Shown: positions 26,692 to 34,713 of the stretch, piece by piece
Numbering within the stretch: position 1 is the stretch's first letter
Layout of the letters: every line of letters begins with the position of its first letter
Origin: Thiotrichales bacterium
Lineage (GTDB): Bacteria; Pseudomonadota; Gammaproteobacteria; Thiomicrospirales; Thiomicrospiraceae
NCBI GenBank assembly: GCA_016936535.1
Contig: JAFGXP010000010.1
Coordinates: forward strand, 1 to 44,313
Direction: 5' to 3'
DNA length: 44,313 bases
Notes under the pieces: model-generated
The model's input: the letters and a program-made list of their open reading frames with translations, nothing else
Told to the model about the DNA's origin: nothing
Databases searched by the model: none
Position numbers and translations under genes: made by a program

Positions 26692-27828
26692 ATGGCAACC
26701 ACTCGAAAACTCACTGTTTTAGGCAGCGGTTTTGCCGCTTTGACAGCGTGCAAAACCTTGCGCAAACTCAATCCGCAAGCCGAAATCACCTTAATTTCCC
26801 CTGCGGCAGAACTCATTTATCTGCCCAGCATAATTTGGATTCCAGCCGGGCTGCGCCAAGGCGCTGACCTGCGGGTAAATCTGAATCGCTTCTTAGCGAA
26901 ACAGCGCATTACCCATCTGCCGGCGCGGGTTCAAAACGTGAGTCAAGGCGGCCGCTTAGTCACCACGGATCAAGGCGAGTTTACCAACGATGGTCTGATT
27001 ATTGCCTCTGGCGGACGGTTTATCAAAAAACTGTCCGGAATTGAACATGCCATCACCCCATGCGAAGGTATTGCGGCTGCCGAGAAAATTCGCGATCGTC
27101 TCGCGCAGATGTCAGGCGGCACCATTGCGATCGGTTTTGGCACCAATCCTCAGGAAACTTCAGCCATGAGGGGTGGGCCCATGTTTGAGTTTTTATTTGG
27201 CATCGACACTTTGTTACGTCGCCAAGGACGCCGCGATCAGTTTAAGCTAATCTTTTTTAATGCCTCGGCCGAACCGGGCAAACGCTTGGGCGATCAAGTT
27301 CCACAAAAAATCGGGGCCATGATGGCCAAAAAAGGCATCGAATCGCATTTAGGGCACAAAATTATCGGGTTTGAGGCGCAAACCGTTAAAACCGAGGGCG
27401 GTGAGTTTCATGCCGATTTCATTCTGTTTATGCCTGGAATGACGGGCCCAGCTTGGTTACCGGACAGTGATTTGCCCAGCTCAGCAGGCGGTATGATTCA
27501 AGCCAATGCGTTCGCGCAAGTGGTAGGCTGGCCGGCAACCTATGTGGCCGGCGATGCAGGGAGCTTCCCGGGGCCAGACTGGCAAGCGAAGCAAGCGCAT
27601 GCGGCCGATTTACAAGCCAAGACGGCCGCACAAAACTTGACCAAAGAGCTCAATGGTCGAACCAATTTGACGGCCTTTAAGCATGAGTTGATTTGCATTA
27701 TTGATACTTTGTCGCATGGTATTTTAGTCAAGCGTACCGAGCAAGGCACCACCCTTCTTCCGCCTTGTCGCCTGTTGCATTGGGCCAAACGCGCGTTTGA
27801 AGGTGTTTATCTACGTCAATACCGTTAA
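26692..27828 (+). CDS. sulfide:quinone-reductase-like FAD flavoprotein
   Basis: This 378-residue protein has the two-dinucleotide-binding fold of the SQR / type-II NADH dehydrogenase group. The N-terminal FAD site is KLTVLGSGFAALTACKTL. YVAGDAGSFPGPDW is the second flavin motif, and the C-terminal LLHWAKRAFEGVYLRQYR looks like an amphipathic membrane-contact end. Cysteines lie at 20, 123, 335 and 359. The cysteine that canonical SQRs carry before GP-x-[FY]-E is absent (SAMRGGPMFEF, methionine at that place). It may be a divergent SQR class or a different quinone reductase. A GAGG ribosome site precedes the ATG. Confidence 0.75.
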   Translation: MATTRKLTVLGSGFAALTACKTLRKLNPQAEITLISPAAELIYLPSIIWIPAGLRQGADLRVNLNRFLAKQRITHLPARVQNVSQGGRLVTTDQGEFTNDGLIIASGGRFIKKLSGIEHAITPCEGIAAAEKIRDRLAQMSGGTIAIGFGTNPQETSAMRGGPMFEFLFGIDTLLRRQGRRDQFKLIFFNASAEPGKRLGDQVPQKIGAMMAKKGIESHLGHKIIGFEAQTVKTEGGEFHADFILFMPGMTGPAWLPDSDLPSSAGGMIQANAFAQVVGWPATYVAGDAGSFPGPDWQAKQAHAADLQAKTAAQNLTKELNGRTNLTAFKHELICIIDTLSHGILVKRTEQGTTLLPPCRLLHWAKRAFEGVYLRQYR

Positions 27829-27850
27829 AACGGACTCCCCCTTGGCCGCG

Positions 27851-29095
27851 CTAAACCATTAAATCAATCTGCTGTACCGAGCCAACACCACCGGACTCTT
27901 GCAAAAATACCGAGCTGCTGCGCATCTGGGCCAGTGGCTGGTTTTGGGCATCGGTGAAGGTAAAGGGACTGGCAATCGCGCTCAAGGCAATCGCACCGAC
28001 ATTGAGCGCCAGCAATCCGTGCAACTGTTTTTGGCCTTCTGCGGTTTGGTGCCAAATTTGGAGCTGAGCAAAGACCGAATCGTTTTCATCAATCCAACCG
28101 TTTCCATCTTCATCGTAGGCGGCCAATTCCCCAAACCCCTCGCCGGTTTCCGGTCCAAACAGTTCGCTCCCCTGATCAATCTGACCATTACCATTGCGGT
28201 CTAATGCCAAGAAACCAGAACCTGCTTGCAAAAACGGCAAGCTTTCTTGTTGGCCGTCGTTATTCAAATCAAACGCAATGCGCTCCAAGCTTAAGCGCGC
28301 ATTCTGGCCGCCAAAATTGACAACCAACGGGTCTTGCGGCACCGCGCCTTGCGACTGTTGCCAAGCCGTCGTCTGAAAAAACGTGCGCTGCATCTGCGCT
28401 GAAAATGCAAAGCGAACTTGCTGACCCGACTCGGTCAGCACCACTCCCTCTGCCTGCCAATTCAACTGTTCGGTTTCTTGAAAAGTCTGTTGCCACTGCT
28501 GCTGAACACCAAGATTGGCTGTGGAAGTGAAGGTTGCAGGGGTATTTGTGCTCTCTGCTCGTGCCACTGAGGCTGGCACCGATCCACCTGCGGGAGTTTC
28601 AGCCGCAAGCGGCCGATCTTGATAACCATAGATTTGAAGACGGTAAGGTTTTCCAGTCATCTGCTCAATCAACTGCTCGACGGCTTCGACCATTTTTAAA
28701 AGCTGCGGGGGCATGGTGGGTTTGGACGCTGTAGCGGCATCGGTTGAAGGCACTTGCCGCTGCAATGAAGGCGCAACAAAACGCTGCCACGCACCTTGCC
28801 ATTCACCTGGAGTGAAGGCTTGTGCTGCCAAGCCAGTAGAGTGGGTCCAAACTTGTTGGGTCCGCTGAACCTGCGCGTGTTCTTGTACCCAAGAGCTTGA
28901 GGCGTGACTTTGGCCATCTGCATGAAAGACCTGCATTCTTGCACTCAATGCACGAGCAGCCTGCTGCTGATCCTGAACATTTTGTGTCGCTTGTAATTGG
29001 CCTTGAACAAACATTTGCTGACTTTGTTGACGGGTTTGTTGCTGATACCACTGGGCGTCTGCGCTCAGTTGCAACATCGAATGGGCAATTTTCAT
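27851..29095 (-). CDS. conserved protein with EF-hand-like calcium repeats, function unknown
   Basis: This 414-residue protein has no signal peptide or membrane span. The N-terminal 250 residues are glutamine-rich (QQQTRQQSQQ and similar) with helical character. The C-terminal part carries three acidic loops: FDLNNDGQQES (about 275-285), LDRNGNGQIDQGSELFG (about 298-314), and YDEDGNGWIDENDSVF (about 327-342). The last two have the D-x-[ND]-x-[ND]-G spacing of calcium loops, with SELFG as seen in RTX-type secreted proteins. The tail ends VGSVQQIDLMV. I recall similar C-termini in uncharacterised gammaproteobacterial proteins but cannot name a function. The gene converges on the SQR-like gene (22-base gap), and a structured leader lies upstream. 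Confidence 0.75.
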   Translation of the reverse strand: MKIAHSMLQLSADAQWYQQQTRQQSQQMFVQGQLQATQNVQDQQQAARALSARMQVFHADGQSHASSSWVQEHAQVQRTQQVWTHSTGLAAQAFTPGEWQGAWQRFVAPSLQRQVPSTDAATASKPTMPPQLLKMVEAVEQLIEQMTGKPYRLQIYGYQDRPLAAETPAGGSVPASVARAESTNTPATFTSTANLGVQQQWQQTFQETEQLNWQAEGVVLTESGQQVRFAFSAQMQRTFFQTTAWQQSQGAVPQDPLVVNFGGQNARLSLERIAFDLNNDGQQESLPFLQAGSGFLALDRNGNGQIDQGSELFGPETGEGFGELAAYDEDGNGWIDENDSVFAQLQIWHQTAEGQKQLHGLLALNVGAIALSAIASPFTFTDAQNQPLAQMRSSSVFLQESGGVGSVQQIDLMV

Positions 29096-29192
29096 CTTTC
29101 ATCTCTCCAAATAGGCGGACCTTCGGTGGCGTGACGGTCTGAATTGCCGCTTAGCACACCCTGGCTAAAATTCGTCTATCCCTTGTGGAGTC

Positions 29193-29254
29193 TCGGTTAA
29201 GAACGGCTTTACCCATCTTCTTAACCGATTTTGAAAGTAACGGCCAAAGCCGTT
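29193..29254 (-). promoter_or_regulatory. paired inverted repeats able to form alternative structures
   Basis: TCGGTTAAGAA (29193-29203) and TTCTTAACCGA (29218-29228) form a perfect 11-bp inverted repeat with a 14-base spacer. Next to it AACGGC-CAAA-GCCGTT (29239-29254) forms a second hairpin. AACGGCTTT inside the first structure (29202-29210) can also pair with AAAGCCGTT of the second (29246-29254), which would break both. It lies 98 bases before the EF-hand gene start. An RNA switch, an operator, or a 3' end of the ArsR gene are possible. Confidence 0.45.
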
Positions 29255-29324
29255 AAAACTGAAGAAAAAAAGTAACTAAGTGAATGGTTTACCCTTAATT
29301 GAAAAACGCATTTTATGAACGGGC

Positions 29325-29978
29325 TTATGCCAGTAAATCCTGCCGCCATTCTGGATAACCTTCCAGCAGGCGCTTGGCATCAAAGCCTTGCGCTAGCAAA
29401 GCTTCGACCGCTTCCTGCGACCACATACAGTAAGGCCCGCGGCAATACACAATCAACGGCTGGGCACGATCAAGCTGCGCCAAACTCTGTGACAACTGCT
29501 CAATCGGCACATTAATCGCGTTGGGCAGATGCCCGGCGGCAAATTCATCCTGCGGCCGCGCATCCAGCAAGGTAAACGCCTGCTGGTCGCGCGCCATTTT
29601 TTTCAGCGCCTGCAAAGAGATCGGTTCCAGCGGCGTATCTGGCTTGAGATGTTGTTGCAACAAAACCTGCATCGCCTCTAGCTGGGTTTCTGCCACGGCG
29701 CGCAGGCTGACAATCAGCTCATAGACCGAGGCGTCGCTCAACGCATAAATAATGCGCTGGCCCTCGCGGCGGTTTTTCACCAGACCGGCCTGCTTAAGGG
29801 TTTGCAGATGCTTGGAGACATTGGCAATGCTCAATCCCAACTTGCGGTGCAGCGTGTCCACATCGCACTCGCCCTGGGTGAGCACATCCAGAATCATCAA
29901 GCGGTTGGCCTGCCCCAGCGCCTTGCTGACTTGCGCAAGCTGTTCAAACAGATGCAGTTTTAATGAAGTGGAACCCAT
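29325..29978 (-). CDS. ArsR-family regulator fused to a rhodanese domain
   Basis: This 217-residue protein joins an N-terminal winged helix-turn-helix (about 10-95; ALGQANRLMILDVL, GLSIANVSKHLQTLKQAGLV as recognition helix, REGQRIIYAL as wing) to a C-terminal rhodanese domain (about 115-217). The rhodanese loop carries the sulfur-accepting cysteine C179 in VYCRGPYCMW. The ArsR part has a single cysteine (C38 in QGECDVDTL), not the CVC pair of arsenite sensors, so sensing through the rhodanese cysteine (persulfide or oxyanion) is likelier; that is inference. It lies divergent to an MFS transporter, with two operator-like palindromes between. Composition is GC-richer than nearby genes. Confidence 0.92.
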   Translation of the reverse strand: MGSTSLKLHLFEQLAQVSKALGQANRLMILDVLTQGECDVDTLHRKLGLSIANVSKHLQTLKQAGLVKNRREGQRIIYALSDASVYELIVSLRAVAETQLEAMQVLLQQHLKPDTPLEPISLQALKKMARDQQAFTLLDARPQDEFAAGHLPNAINVPIEQLSQSLAQLDRAQPLIVYCRGPYCMWSQEAVEALLAQGFDAKRLLEGYPEWRQDLLA

Positions 29979-30283
29979 ACGACCTCTTTGCTCGAAAAAC
30001 GGCGCCTAGTTTAGCCTATTTGGGTTGCATCAACAGCCATACCGAGAAAAACCCAGAATCGAACTTCATCACCTTTCCCACTCCACGCGTTTCTAGTTCA
30101 AAGCAAGTTTGCCATCCTGTTTAGCACGAATAGGAACTTACTCTCTTTTAAGATTAGTGCTTTGAAAAACAGGGAGGCTTGCTAAATATCTCCTTCAGAA
30201 ATTCAACCAATTAGTTGATTAACTAATTTTTTTACGTATCATTCAACCAGTAAGTTGAATTAATCGAAATCGCAAGGTGCAGC
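29979..30283. other. divergent control region between the ArsR-rhodanese and MFS genes
   Basis: These 305 bases hold no gene. The right part has the two operator palindromes and the MFS promoter listed separately. The left part (29979-30200) is where the regulator's own promoter should lie, but I see no box I would commit to. The stretch is AT-rich between two GC-rich genes. Confidence 0.6.
30201..30260 (+). promoter_or_regulatory. twin ArsR-type operators overlapping the MFS promoter
   Basis: Two copies of the palindrome ATTCAAC-N6-GTTGAAT lie 40 bases apart: 30201-30220 (one mismatch, GTTGATT) and 30241-30260 (perfect). A promoter fits between them: TTGATT (30215-30220), 16-base spacer, TATCAT (30237-30242). 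The first operator covers the -35 box; the second covers the end of the -10 box and the start site. This layout indicates repression by the divergent ArsR-rhodanese protein. Confidence 0.75.
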
Positions 30284-31597
30284 TTGACCCAACATCGTCC
30301 CCCACTTAGTCAAGCTTTATGCTTCCATTCTCATGGTATCCGCGCCAATCTGGCGCAGATTGTGCAGCAACTGATTCAGGTCTTTCTGGTGGGCTTGACC
30401 CTTGGCATGACGCGCACCGTGGTGCCGGGGCTGGCGGAAAGCGAATTTGGTCTGGCGGCGCAGGCGTTTATGAGTTTGGCGCTGTTTGTGGTGGTGTTTG
30501 GGCTGGTCAAGGCGCTGATGAACCTGCTCGCCGGACACCTCAGCGACCGCTTTGGCCGCCGTCGCCTGTTGGTGGTCGGCTGGCTGCTGGCGATTCCGGT
30601 ACCGCTTTTGATTTTTTACGCGCAGTCCTGGGCGTGGATTTTGTGGGCGATGCTGTTTTTGGGCTTAAACCAGGGGCTGTGCTGGTCGATGGCGCTCAAC
30701 AGCAAGCTCGATCTGGCGCGCGCCGATCAAAAGGGGCTGATTAACGGCTTCAACGAATTTGCCGGCTACGCGGCGGTGGGTCTGGCAGGCTGGGTCAGCG
30801 CGTATCTGGCGGAATTGTTCGGCGCGCGCGACGCCCTGCTCGGCTTTGGTTTGGCGGTGATTGGTTTGGGGCTGCTGCTGGCGCTGTGGAAGGTGATCGA
30901 TACTCATCCCTGGTCAAAATTGCATCAGCAAAACCATCAAGCCGCACAAGCCGAAAAGAGCGAAGCGGTAAATCATCACGCCGTGAGTCTTAAAGCGATG
31001 ATGGTTTATGCCACCTTCAAACAGCCGCAATTGGTGGCGCTCAATCAGGCCGGCCTGGTGGAAAAATTTGTGGATGCACTGGTGTGGGTGTTTATGCCGG
31101 TGTATCTGCTGAGTCAGTCGCAGTCTTTGGTGCAGGCCAGCGCCATTATTGCCGTTTACGGCGTGGTGTGGGGGGCGTCGCAACTTGTCACCGGCCCCTT
31201 GTCCGACAAAGTCGGGCGGCGCGGGTTGATTGCTAGCGGTTTCTGGCTGTGCGGCGTCACCAGTCTGGCATTTGTATGGGTGGAAACGGCTTGGGCGTGG
31301 ACCCTTTTGGCCGCGTTAATGGGCTTGGGCATGGCCATGCTCTACCCAACATTGGGCGCGGCGGTCGCCGATGTGGCCGAACCCAAATCGCGCGCCAGTA
31401 TTTTAGGCATCTACCGTTTCTGGCGCGATTTCGGCTACGCCGCCGGCGCTTTGATGATGGGCGTTTTGGCGTATTACAGCGAATCGGTCATCGGGCCGTT
31501 TTATCTGGTGGGCGCGATGATGCTGCTATCGGGTCTGTGGGTGTGGTTTGCCTTGAAACCGAACACGACCGAACCCCCTAAGCGTTTTGAATCGTGA
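30284..31597 (+). CDS. MFS efflux transporter paired with ArsR-rhodanese
   Basis: This 437-residue protein has about 12 membrane helices and two MFS motif-A loops: AGHLSDRFGRRRLL (about 83-96) and GPLSDKVGRRGLI in the second half. A long polar, histidine/glutamine-rich loop (HQQNHQAAQAEKSEAVNHH) joins the two halves. The start is TTG at 30284, since AAGG lies six bases before it and the next methionine would delete the first helix. Base composition is high in GC (36 of 60 at 30481-30540; 41 of 60 at 30781-30840) against 25 of 60 in arsJ at 35161-35220. The cargo is unknown; control by ArsR-rhodanese suggests a toxic sulfur or metalloid species. Confidence 0.85.
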   Translation: MTQHRPPLSQALCFHSHGIRANLAQIVQQLIQVFLVGLTLGMTRTVVPGLAESEFGLAAQAFMSLALFVVVFGLVKALMNLLAGHLSDRFGRRRLLVVGWLLAIPVPLLIFYAQSWAWILWAMLFLGLNQGLCWSMALNSKLDLARADQKGLINGFNEFAGYAAVGLAGWVSAYLAELFGARDALLGFGLAVIGLGLLLALWKVIDTHPWSKLHQQNHQAAQAEKSEAVNHHAVSLKAMMVYATFKQPQLVALNQAGLVEKFVDALVWVFMPVYLLSQSQSLVQASAIIAVYGVVWGASQLVTGPLSDKVGRRGLIASGFWLCGVTSLAFVWVETAWAWTLLAALMGLGMAMLYPTLGAAVADVAEPKSRASILGIYRFWRDFGYAAGALMMGVLAYYSESVIGPFYLVGAMMLLSGLWVWFALKPNTTEPPKRFES

Positions 31598-31770
31598 ATA
31601 AGATAATTTACGCAGTAAACGCTTGCGCGGCGGCCGGAACTCAGTATGCTGGTGCGGCGATAAACCGCAAAATAAAGTAATAAAGTAATAAAAAACAACA
31701 AGACAACGTAAGCGAACAAGTGTTTGTACGATTCACCAAAATGGTTTTATTTTAGAGGAGAACCTAAACT

Positions 31771-32688
31771 ATGTTTTTAAATTCATCCCTGCGTTTACCT
31801 ACCCTAACGGCAGCGCTTTTGGGCTTCAGCTTATTGGCTAATCCATTGCAAGCTGCCGAAATCCAAGAAATTAAACAGCCTTACCAAGGTCTGACTGTGA
31901 ATGCGAATTTAATGCTGGCAGACGGCAAAAGCTATGCAGATTCGATGGTGTTGATTACCCACGGCACCCTAACCCACAAGGGCCGCTCAACCTACGCTCA
32001 GTTGCAAAAAAACCTGGCGGCTCAAGGCGTGAGCTCTTTAGCTTTCAATCTTTCTTTAGGGGTTAATGATCGTGATGGAGAATATGACTGCGCCGTTACG
32101 CACACTCACAAACATACCGATGCACTGCAAGAAATTGGTTTCTGGGCCAATTGGCTAAAAGAGCAAGGCAGCCAAGATGTAACCCTGATGGGCCATTCAC
32201 GCGGCGGGAATCAAGCAGCGTGGTACGCAAGTGAACAGGCTGCGCCGAACGTTCAACGCCTGGTGTTATTGGCACCTGCGACGGGCGAACAACAATCCGC
32301 CAGCGAATATTCAGCCAAAGCCGGTAAACCGCTTGAACCGATTCTTAAACAAGCTCAGCAATCGGTTGCAGAAGGCAAAGGCGATACACTGCTACAAAAA
32401 ACCGACTTTATCTATTGTAAAGAAGCTACCGTCAGCGCTGCGGCCTTTGCAGACTATTACACGCCAAAATCACAGTTTGATACCCCATCGCTGTTGAAAG
32501 ATGCCAAACTCCCGACCCTGGTCATAATGGGCAGTGCGGATACTGTTGTCGCGGATCTCCCTGCAAAAATCCAACCTTTGGCTGAAGCCGGAAAAATACA
32601 AACCGTAACCTTGGAAGATGCCGATCACTTCTTCCTCGATTTCGCCAATGAAGACACCGCGAGCGCCATAGTCGAATTTATCCAATAA
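31771..32688 (+). CDS. exported alpha/beta hydrolase
   Basis: This 305-residue protein has a signal peptide (about 1-28, ending NPLQAAE) and an alpha/beta hydrolase fold. ITHGTLTHKGR forms the oxyanion region. The nucleophile S143 stands in MGHSRGGNQ, the acid is probably the aspartate of IMGSADTVV, and the histidine is in DADHFFLDF. Two cysteines (YDCAVT and IYCKEA) could pair in the periplasm. The substrate is unknown; fold and motifs fit DUF3530-like or dienelactone-type esterases. A strong ribosome site (GAGGAGAA) precedes the ATG, and a stem-loop follows the stop. Confidence 0.85.
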   Translation: MFLNSSLRLPTLTAALLGFSLLANPLQAAEIQEIKQPYQGLTVNANLMLADGKSYADSMVLITHGTLTHKGRSTYAQLQKNLAAQGVSSLAFNLSLGVNDRDGEYDCAVTHTHKHTDALQEIGFWANWLKEQGSQDVTLMGHSRGGNQAAWYASEQAAPNVQRLVLLAPATGEQQSASEYSAKAGKPLEPILKQAQQSVAEGKGDTLLQKTDFIYCKEATVSAAAFADYYTPKSQFDTPSLLKDAKLPTLVIMGSADTVVADLPAKIQPLAEAGKIQTVTLEDADHFFLDFANEDTASAIVEFIQ

Positions 32689-32696
32689 CCAATGCA

Positions 32697-32718
32697 ATGC
32701 CCGCCGTTATGCGGGCAT
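32697..32718 (+). terminator. stem-loop after the hydrolase gene
   Basis: ATGCCCGC-CGTTAT-GCGGGCAT is a perfect 8-bp stem eight bases after the stop codon. The T run expected of an intrinsic terminator is missing (GCGGCCTTCCTT follows), so termination may be weak. Confidence 0.55.
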
Positions 32719-32733
32719 GCGGCCTTCCTTAAA

Positions 32734-32761
32734 GGCAAATGACAAACGGCAAATGACAAAT
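32734..32761 (+). repeat. tandem 14-base direct repeat
   Basis: GGCAAATGACAAAC (32734-32747) is followed directly by GGCAAATGACAAAT (32748-32761), which differs only in the last base. This looks like a small local duplication. Confidence 0.8.
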
Positions 32762-32991
32762 AAAAAGTACCGAAACACAAGCTCTGCAATCTCCTTCTCT
32801 CAGTAAAATCATCCTCTTTGTTAAAACCCAAATCCAAATAGTTAATATAGATTTGCAGAATCCGTTTAATCCACCCGCCATCTGAAAATGCTGAGATTAG
32901 CAAACGTGCAATATTGTCTTCCTCTTCCCCCTTTTCTAGCAGGCACACGCATCTTCGCCTTGAATGACCATGCCAAGGGCAATTTAACGCC

Positions 32992-33005
32992 TTCTGCGTT
33001 TCCTT
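32992..33005. repeat. 14-base match to the MITE-like end (right-end orientation)
   Basis: TTCTGCGTTTCCTT is identical to the reverse complement of AAGGAAACGCAGAA from the left end of the 2351-2622 element. The flanks do not match (GCC before, GGC after), and no partner end is seen. It lies about 70 bases before greB. Confidence 0.4.
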
Positions 33006-33072
33006 GGCTTTATCGAGAGCAAGCCGGTCATTTTGCTAGAATATTGATTTTGATTTCGATCGGAAGAGGAAT

Positions 33073-33564
33073 ATGAGCAAAACAAAGTTGATTACACAGG
33101 AAGGTTTTAACCGACTTCAGGCCGAGCTGGATCAGTTATGGCGTAAAGAACGGCCTGAAGTAACCAAAATTGTGGCTTGGGCAGCGAGTTTGGGCGACCG
33201 TTCCGAAAACGCGGACTATCAATACAATAAACGCCGCTTACGCGAAATTGACCGACGCTTGCGTTTTTTACGCAAGACGCTAGAGGAGGTAAGAATTGTG
33301 CCCTACCACCCACAGCAAGAGGGCAAGGTCTTTTTTGGTGCTTGGGTACAGCTCGAAGATTTGGACGGCAATCGCTTGCAGTTTCGGATTGTAGGGCCTG
33401 AGGAGATTTACGGCCAAACGGATTACATTTCGGTGGATTCGCCCATGGCGCGCGCCTGCTTGCAAAAGCAAGTGGACGATGAAGTGCGCGTACAAACCCC
33501 GAGCAGTGATAAAACCTGGTATGTCTTGGCGATTCGTTATTCAAATTTCACCGAAATGTCATAA
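33073..33564 (+). CDS. greB: transcript cleavage factor GreB
   Basis: GreB rescues backtracked RNA polymerase by stimulating cleavage of the nascent RNA. The 163-residue chain has the N-terminal coiled coil (about 6-75) with the two acidic residues at its tip in SLGDRSENADYQYNKRR, which chelate the catalytic magnesium. The C-terminal FKBP-like domain (about 80-160) contains IVGPEEIYGQTDYISVDSP. RRLREIDRRLRFLRK is the typical GreB basic patch, which favours GreB over GreA. The ATG follows AGAGGA by four bases. It stands alone between the hydrolase and gap-arsJ. Confidence 0.95.
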   Translation: MSKTKLITQEGFNRLQAELDQLWRKERPEVTKIVAWAASLGDRSENADYQYNKRRLREIDRRLRFLRKTLEEVRIVPYHPQQEGKVFFGAWVQLEDLDGNRLQFRIVGPEEIYGQTDYISVDSPMARACLQKQVDDEVRVQTPSSDKTWYVLAIRYSNFTEMS

Positions 33565-33686
33565 AAGTTTTCGTTGCAGTCAAAGCAAATTCCCGTATAT
33601 TACATTAATCTGCATAAGCAAATATATGGTGCTGCCTGCGGGCTATACTGGCACAAAAAGGTAAGTTAACGCATTAGGAGAAAAGG

Positions 33687-34709
33687 ATGATTCGGATTGC
33701 TATCAACGGTTTTGGTCGCATGGGACGCTTGGGATTACGTCAGGCATTTGATTGGGGGACAATTGAATTTGTCCATATCAATGAAATCGCCACCGATGCA
33801 GCTGGGTCTGCGCATTTGCTCAACTTTGATTCAGCCCATGGACGCTGGTGCCATAAAGCCACCGAAGCAAACGGTCAAATTGTCATTGGCGAACAGCGTA
33901 TTGGCTATAGCTCGCATAAAAACTTGCAAGACTTTGACTGGGGCGCACTGCAAGTCGATATCGTTTTGGAATGCACCGGAAAGTTTCGTACCCGTGCCGA
34001 TGTTCAACCTTACTTTGACCAAGGCGTGAAACAAGTCATTGTCGCTGCGCCTTTTAAAGAAGGGGTGAAAAATATTGTGATGGGCATTAACGACCAGATT
34101 TTTGTGGCCGGCGAAGACTCCTTAATTACGGCCGCTTCCTGCACCACCAACTGCATCGCACCGGTGATTAAAGTATTGCATGAAAAAATTGGCATTTCCC
34201 ATGGCTCAATCACCACCATGCACAACCGAACCAATACCCAAAAAGTGGTGGATCATGGCCACAAAGACTGGCGTCGTGCACGTTCAAGTTTTGAATCGCT
34301 GATTCCAACCTCCACCGGCTCGGCCACGGCGATTGGCACTATTTTTCCGGAGCTAAATGGCCGCTTAGACGGCATTGCGGTACGCGTGCCTTTTATGAAT
34401 GCCTCGCTTACCGATTTGGTAATGGAAATGCAGCGACCAACCTCGGTCGAAGAGGTCAATCGTCTCTTTAAAGAAGCTTCTGAAACCTATTTAAAAGACA
34501 TTTTAGGTTATGAAGAACTGCCACTGGTGTCGGTCGATTATGAGGGCGAAACCTGCTCATCGGTGATTGATGCGCTCTCAACGCGTGTGATTAATGGTAC
34601 CCATGTTAAGGTGCTTGCTTGGTATGACAATGAAATCGGTTATATGCAGCGGATGATGGAGTTGGCGGTCAAGGTCGGCAAGGCGAATCGGGCCGCACAA
34701 GGAGACTGA
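33687..34709 (+). CDS. gap: ArsJ-associated glyceraldehyde-3-phosphate dehydrogenase
   Basis: This 340-residue GAPDH has the NAD site IRIAINGFGRMGRLGLR, the catalytic cysteine in ITAASCTTNCIAPV, and AWYDNEIGYM at the C-terminus. The active histidine loop reads TMHNRTNTQKVV, where glycolytic enzymes have HAYTNDQ, and HNxTNTQ is what I know from the arsenate-detoxification type. It uses arsenate in place of phosphate to form 1-arseno-3-phosphoglycerate. The arsJ start lies four bases after the stop, so the pair is one operon. No arsR is directly adjacent; the nearest is at 29325-29978. The ATG follows AGGAGAAAAGG. Confidence 0.93.
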   Translation: MIRIAINGFGRMGRLGLRQAFDWGTIEFVHINEIATDAAGSAHLLNFDSAHGRWCHKATEANGQIVIGEQRIGYSSHKNLQDFDWGALQVDIVLECTGKFRTRADVQPYFDQGVKQVIVAAPFKEGVKNIVMGINDQIFVAGEDSLITAASCTTNCIAPVIKVLHEKIGISHGSITTMHNRTNTQKVVDHGHKDWRRARSSFESLIPTSTGSATAIGTIFPELNGRLDGIAVRVPFMNASLTDLVMEMQRPTSVEEVNRLFKEASETYLKDILGYEELPLVSVDYEGETCSSVIDALSTRVINGTHVKVLAWYDNEIGYMQRMMELAVKVGKANRAAQGD

Positions 34710-34713
34710 AAAC

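Larger units (their letters stand above)
32689..33072. other. gene-free stretch of 384 bases before greB
   Basis: It holds a stem-loop (32697-32718), a tandem 14-base repeat (32734-32761), and a 14-base match to the MITE-like end (32992-33005). A 107-codon minus-strand frame overlaps the hydrolase end, but it has no ribosome site and I take it as chance. The greB promoter should lie near the right end; no clear boxes are seen. Confidence 0.5.

Noticed and set aside
32625-32948. 107-codon minus-strand frame overlapping the hydrolase end
   Set aside because: It reads through the hairpin and the tandem repeat, and has no ribosome site or recognisable domain.
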